64,000 nt of DNA. Origin: Bombyx mori. Its lineage: Eukaryota > Arthropoda > Insecta > Lepidoptera > Bombycidae. Below the pieces are notes generated by a model that saw only the letters and a list, made by a program, of their open reading frames with translations, had not been told where the DNA came from and did not search any database. The stretch covers positions 15,393,501-15,457,500 of the forward strand of contig NC_085121.1 of NCBI RefSeq assembly GCF_030269925.1, given 5' to 3'. Positions 58,990-64,000 of this stretch are shown in pieces. Position numbers and translations under genes: made by a program. Positions within the stretch are counted from its first letter, which is position 1. Each line of letters starts with the position of its first letter.

Positions 58990-60546
58990 GTGTTTTGGGC
59001 GACGTCGAATGTTTACCATTTGGTCCGCAGGATCGCTCATGCAGTTAACCCGCGCTAACGCATCTATATCGCCTCTAATGCCAACAGGATTCCGTCTTCA
59101 TGGAAGACTGCTCATGTCCACCCTATCCCCAAAAAGGGTGACCGGTCAGACCCCTCGAATTGCAGACCTATCGCGATAGCTTCCTAGCTTTCCAAGGTGG
59201 TGAAGCGAATCATAAACATCCAGCTCCTTTAGTATCTTGAAGATCGCCAGCTGATCAGTGATGGTCAGTACGGTTTCCGTCATGGTCGTTCAGCTGGCGA
59301 TCTTCTTGTATACCTCACACATATAGATGCGCTGAAAACTTGGAAGGCAAAGGTGAGGGTCTCGCTATGAGCCTTGACATCGCGAAGGTCTTCGACAGGG
59401 TATGGCATAGGGCAACTTCTATCGAAGCTTCCAGCTTACGGGATCCCCGAGGGACTGCAAGTGGATCGCTAGCTTTTTGGAGGGACGGAGTATCACAATA
59501 GTCGTCGACGGCTGCTACTCCGATACCATGACCATCAACGCTGGCGTTCCACAAGGTTCGGTATTCTCCCCCACGCTTCTATTACTGCATATAAATGACA
59601 TGTTATCTATTGATGGCATACATTGCTATGCGGATGATAGCACGGGGGATGCACGATATCTCGGCCATCAGAGCTTCTCTCGAAGCGTTGTACATGAGAG
59701 GCGCTCAAAACTTGTGTCTGAAGTGCAGAACTCTTTAGGGCGGAACTCCACGTGGGGTGAACAAAATTCAGTTCAGTTCAACCCATTGAAGACAGATTGG
59801 CGCGCTCACTACGAAGAAGGACCCTTTTGCCAAAGGGCCGCAATTTCAAGGAGTACCCCTGCAGCTTTCCGCGAGTATAGGGATTCTGTGGGTCGATATT
59901 TCAAGCGATGTCCAATTTCGGAGTCATTTGGAAGGTAGAGCCAAATTGGCCTCTAAAATGTTGGGATTCCTCAACAGAGCGAAGCGGTATTTCATGTCTA
60001 GGCAGAGACTTGCGCTTTATAAAGCACATGGAGTACTGCCCTCACCTCTGGGCCGGGGCTCCCAAATACCAGCTACTTCCATTTGACTCCATCCAAAAAC
60101 GGGCTAGTTGATAGTCCCGTTCTCCCGGATCGCTTGAAACCTCTAGGTCTACGGAGGGACTTCAGTTCTGTCTGTGTTTTATACCGTATGTTCCATGGGG
60201 AATGCTCTGAGGAACTATTCGAGATGATCCCCTCATCTCTTTTTTATCATCGCACCTCTCGTCATTGGAGTAGAGTTCATCGATATTATCTGGAACCGCT
60301 GCGTTCATCGACAGTGCGTGTCCAAAGATCTTTTTTGTCACGTACCATCCGGCTTTTGAATGATCTCCCCTCCACGGTGTTTCCCGGGCGCTATGACATG
60401 TTCTTCTTCAAACGAGGCTTGCGGAGAGTACTTAATGGTAGACAGCAGCTTGGCTCTGCCCCTGGCATTGCGGACGTTCATGGGCGACGGTGACCACTTA
60501 CCATCAGGTGGGTCGTATGGCTCGTCTGCCTACAAAGGTAATAAAA
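58990..60546 (+). pseudogene. Jockey/CR1-like LINE reverse transcriptase, dead copy
   Basis: Successive frames give reverse transcriptase landmarks in order: a SSWKTAHVHPIPKKGD block near 59090, MSLDIAKVFDRVWHR near 59370, AGVPQGSVFSPTLL near 59540, the catalytic CYADDSTGDA near 59630, then LGFLNR-like and SIQKRA regions, and the tail ECSEELFEMIPSSLFYHRTS to GSAPGIADVHGRR (60200-60493). At least three frameshifts and stops break it, and the endonuclease part is missing. The end CTGCCTACAAAGGTAATAAAAC is the family's 3' tail. Confidence 0.85.
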
Positions 60547-62020
60547 CAAATCTTCTTTTTTAAGTATGACCGTGTCGATTTTTTCAGTGAACTCATTTGA
60601 AGAATACGAGAAGATATTACGCCTATCAGCTTTCTTAAATTTTTCCACATTTGTGCACTTTCACAAATATTAGATAAGAAGCTATGGTTGAATAAGAAGA
60701 TGAAAAAATCAGTACCTCCCCCCACATAACAGCTCCGTGGAACTGCTGCCATGCAACGCGTTAAATAAGTAGACCACGAGGTAATATTCTAACTTCCAAA
60801 AGTGTTTTTAGCATAGACCTATTACTTTAGTGGTTTTTCCATAGACCTATATAGTGGGGACACGACATATTGTTCTATACGTACAATTGCTTATATAAAT
60901 AGCACCCATTTTGAAGGCACACACATAAACATATATCTATCTCGTTCTTACTCAGCACTTTAACTCGCAGGAAAACAATATAACAGTATTTCAGTGCGTA
61001 CATAAAATGAAACATGAATATACGTAAATATCTCCGTCTCCGTCTAATGAGGCCGAAAATCCGCCATGTTGAGCGCACCAAATGTCATTGTCACGTCAGT
61101 TCGGCCGTCTGTTTTGGGTTGTACATTATTTATTGACTTTAATATCGATTTAATATGATTGCTTATATAAAATTTCATATTTTATCATGCTTAAAACATA
61201 CAAAAATAATAATCAAAACGTATTTTATAGGATCTCAAGAAAGTCGATGCCCCAAAACTATTATCTATATATATTTAAATTCATTATGGAGCCCTCATCC
61301 GAAAAATCCATTTTTCGGTCGGAATCTATTGATCATGACACTAATAATAAAAACCTCTTTAAAATATGTCATCAAAACATATTTAGACATTCTGTTTAGA
61401 TATTTCGGGAAAAAGGCTACCGACAAAATCTCTTCGGAACTATTTAAATAAAATAGTTTTATTCCGCAGTGAGTAAAACACTATTGTAAATTCGTTAAAT
61501 ATTTAATAATTAAGTGATTTTAGAGAGAAAGTCACAAGGAATGACGTTTTTAATTTTATTAACGAATAAATATTCTGTAGGTGTTTTTTTTATCAGGCGG
61601 TCCCTTAATAAGTTTAAAATTTGAATCACTCTCAAGCGAAAGTGATTCAAATGGTGCGGCGCACCTTCCTTGAGGTGCGCTGCGGTAGTGTGTTACGGAC
61701 TTTAGAGTCAGCAAAACAATTAAAATAGATTGTAATAGTCTAAGAAAAACACGTACTCAAAATACTATAACATTTAGCATGCTAGAAATGGGCAGATGGC
61801 ACTGTACTACGCCATATCTTTATGTTTTGCGACAAACGACAACTTTATAAAATCAGTGTAGCAACTTTTAAAAATCATCATACTTGGCAAATTCGAAGGA
61901 CGAACTTGTCTTAGATTTCACACATCTAAATCATATCATATTCGCACATAACAATATACCTACTTACTTCCCATTAAAGTATAAATTCTACAAATAAATA
62001 ATACTCAACAATATTAAAAA

Positions 62021-62312
62021 CTAGCTGACCCGGCAGACTTCGTAGTGCCTCAATCGATAAATAAAAGACCTAAACTTTTATATAGAATAAACTTAAAACA
62101 AACAAAAGGAATCCGTCCGACGGGGGACACGTCAAAGGGAAAACAAAATTGTTATTTTTATTTAATTCCGAGAATTTTCATATTTTTATACCTTTTAAAC
62201 CTTTCTCTGGACTTCCACAAATAATTCAAGACCAAAATTAGCCAAATCGGTCAAGCCGTTTTCATGTTATGTCGTGACAACGGAAAACGGGTTTCATTTT
62301 TATATATATAGA
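62021..62312 (-). mobile_element. Helitron inserted in the palindrome's left arm
   Basis: Plus strand CTAGCTGACCCGGCAGAC to TATATATATAGA between A and T. The right arm near 62650 lacks it, showing AATATTTAAAATAATATGAG across the site. Same family as 30355-30609. Confidence 0.85.
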
Positions 62313-63131
62313 TAAAATGAGCCAAGAACGTTTATCGATAAAACCTGATAACATTGAAATCTTTTGTACAGTACTAAAACCGCCATGTTTTGTGGTCAGA
62401 TGACGTCACAGTGGCACGAATTTTTTGTTGACGCTTCGATCAACAATGTTGACGTTTCATTTCCATAGGTTTCCTACTTCAGTGGGTTTTTCACTGAAAT
62501 ATGAAACCTATGGAAATGAAACGTCAACAAAAATTCGTGCCACTGTGACGTCATCTGGCCGCTGAACATGGTGGTTTTAGTGCTGCCCAGAAGATTTTAA
62601 TATTACATTTTAGGTTTTATCGATAAACGTTCTTGTCTCATATTATTTTAAATATTGTTGAGTATTAATTTTTTGTAGAATTTACACTTTAATAGGAAGT
62701 ATGTATTATATATATATTGTTATTTGCAAAGATGACGTGATTTAGATGTGTGAAATCTAAGACAATTTCGTGCTTCAATTTGCCAAGTAAACAATATGAC
62801 GATTTTTAAAAGTTGCTACACTGATTTTATAAACTTGTCGTTTGACAACTCAGTGACGGCAAATCATAAACATATGGCGTAGTACAGTGCCATCTGCCAA
62901 TTTCTAGCATGCTAAATGTTATCATCGTTTCGTATGTTGCCATCTCGCTCGCACTTGCGTATATGCCGGAAAGGTATAAAAGCTTTATGTCGGCGATAAA
63001 ACGTTAGCATGCTAGCTATGCTGTTTTGTGTAACCTGTTACCTCTCAATTACAACCTATTTTAATTGTGTTGCTGACTCTAAAGTCCGTAACACAGTACC
63101 GCAACATACCTCAAGGTAGGTGCGCTGCACC

Positions 63132-63165
63132 ATTTGAATCACTCTCACTTGAGAGTGATTCAAAT
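63132..63165. repeat. Perfect 16-bp hairpin within the right arm
   Basis: ATTTGAATCACTCTCA, 2-nt loop, then the exact reverse complement. The left-arm counterpart near 61622-61651 is imperfect. Confidence 0.85.
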
Positions 63166-64000
63166 TTAAAACGACCCTCCTTGTGACTTCCTCTCTAAAA
63201 ACACTTATTTATTACAAATTTACCGAATTTACAATAGTTGTTTACTCGCTACGGAATAAAACAATTTTACTTAAATAGTTCCGAAGAGAGATTTTGTCAG
63301 TAACCTTTTTCCCGAAATATCTAAACAGAATGTCTAAATATGTTTTGATGACACATTTTATTAAGAGGTATTTATGATTTGTGTCATGAACAATAGATTC
63401 CGACCGAAAAATGGTGTCAGAGTTTTCGGAGTAGTGCTCCATAATGAATTTAAATATATATAGATAATACTTTTGGGGCATCGACTTTCTTGGGATCCTA
63501 TAAAATATTTTTTAATTATTATTTTTGTATGTTTTAAGCGGGGTAGCATGATAAAATAAGAAATTTTATATAAGCAATCATATTAAATCGATATCAAAGT
63601 TAATAAATAATGTACAACCCAAGACAGACGGCTGAGCTGACTTACAGTGACATTTGGTGCGCTAAGCATGTCGGATTTTCGGCCTCATTAGATTTTTACG
63701 TATATTCATATTTCATTCTATGTACGCACTGAAATACTGTTATATTGTTTTACTGCGAGTTACAGTGCTGAGTAAGAACGAGATAGATATAATATGTTTA
63801 GGTGTGTGCCATCAAAATGGGTGCTACTTATTTAAGCAATTGTGCGTATAGAGGAAAACAATATGTCGCGTCTCTATTATATAGGTCTATGGGTTTTTTA
63901 CTTCAGTGGTTTTTAGGGCCATTTGACAGTTCATAAATTATGTTAATGTCAAAATTGACAAAAATGTGACATTGAAGTTGTTCACATACTGCTACATTTT

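Larger units (their letters stand above)
60841..63890. repeat. 3-kb imperfect palindrome (large inverted repeat)
   Basis: The plus strand from 60841 (ATAGACCTAT) rightward matches the complement read leftward from 63890. Examples: TTGGGTTGTACATTATTTAT near 61117 with its complement near 63615; AAGTCGATGCC near 61240 with GGCATCGACTT near 63478; CGTGCCACTGTGACGTCATC at 62534 with its complement near 62403. The centre is at about 62488. The arms are diverged by point changes and small indels, so this is not a simple assembly fold. The left arm is about 290 bp longer because of the Helitron at 62021. No recognisable protein is encoded in the arms. Confidence 0.92.

Noticed and set aside
61155..61451. 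98-residue open frame in the left palindrome arm and its mirror in the right arm
   Set aside because: The mirror copy is broken by frame changes and no domain is visible; shared frame follows from the duplication.

Overview
The window is eukaryotic DNA from a lepidopteran, most likely a silkmoth (Bombyx). The genes have GT/AG introns. About 18 copies of a Bm1-type SINE are present, and the rest of the repeats are a typical moth mix: Helitrons ending in CTAG, RTE and jockey/CR1-like LINEs, piggyBac, hAT and Tc1/mariner remnants. The species call is inference from repeat content and gene sequence; no database was searched.

Four host genes can be rebuilt exon by exon with matching splice phases. 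(1) 512-18901, minus: the first four coding exons of an anoctamin (TMEM16) gene that runs off the left edge. (2) 27254-39427, plus: the complete 13-exon gene for STT3A, the catalytic subunit of oligosaccharyltransferase (707 aa). (3) 41147-46159, minus: a 7-exon, 325-aa protein with a coiled coil and a likely RWD-type body, best matched to kinetochore subunits CENP-P/CENP-O. (4) 48117-57997, minus: a 10-exon EXD2-type 3'-5' exonuclease. STT3A and the kinetochore-like gene converge tail to tail near 40.8 kb. The genes show no shared pathway; this is an ordinary insect gene neighbourhood.

Repeats by region. 1-18.9 kb: anoctamin introns with SINEs, MITEs, LINE tails and a 12.7-copy 50-bp minisatellite. 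19.1-24.7 kb: an internally deleted Tc1/mariner-type element and a decayed piggyBac-like gene that appears to have several spliced 5' exons and is split by an RTE LINE, itself split by a second retroinsertion. 27-39 kb: STT3A introns with two hAT-type elements, a Helitron and the one SINE that keeps its tRNA-like head. 41-46 kb: a 1,023-bp hAT-type element with perfect 8-bp target duplications. 48-58 kb: EXD2 introns in which a LINE, a solo LTR and a SINE each sit within 26 nt of a splice site. 58.7-60.6 kb: a dead jockey/CR1-like LINE. 60.8-63.9 kb: a 3-kb imperfect palindrome whose left arm later received a Helitron.

The points most worth follow-up are the transposon insertions crowding EXD2 splice sites, the composite palindrome, the spliced piggyBac gene, the shared 3' tail of the SINE and the LINE, and the kinetochore-like gene in an order known to have lost CenH3.
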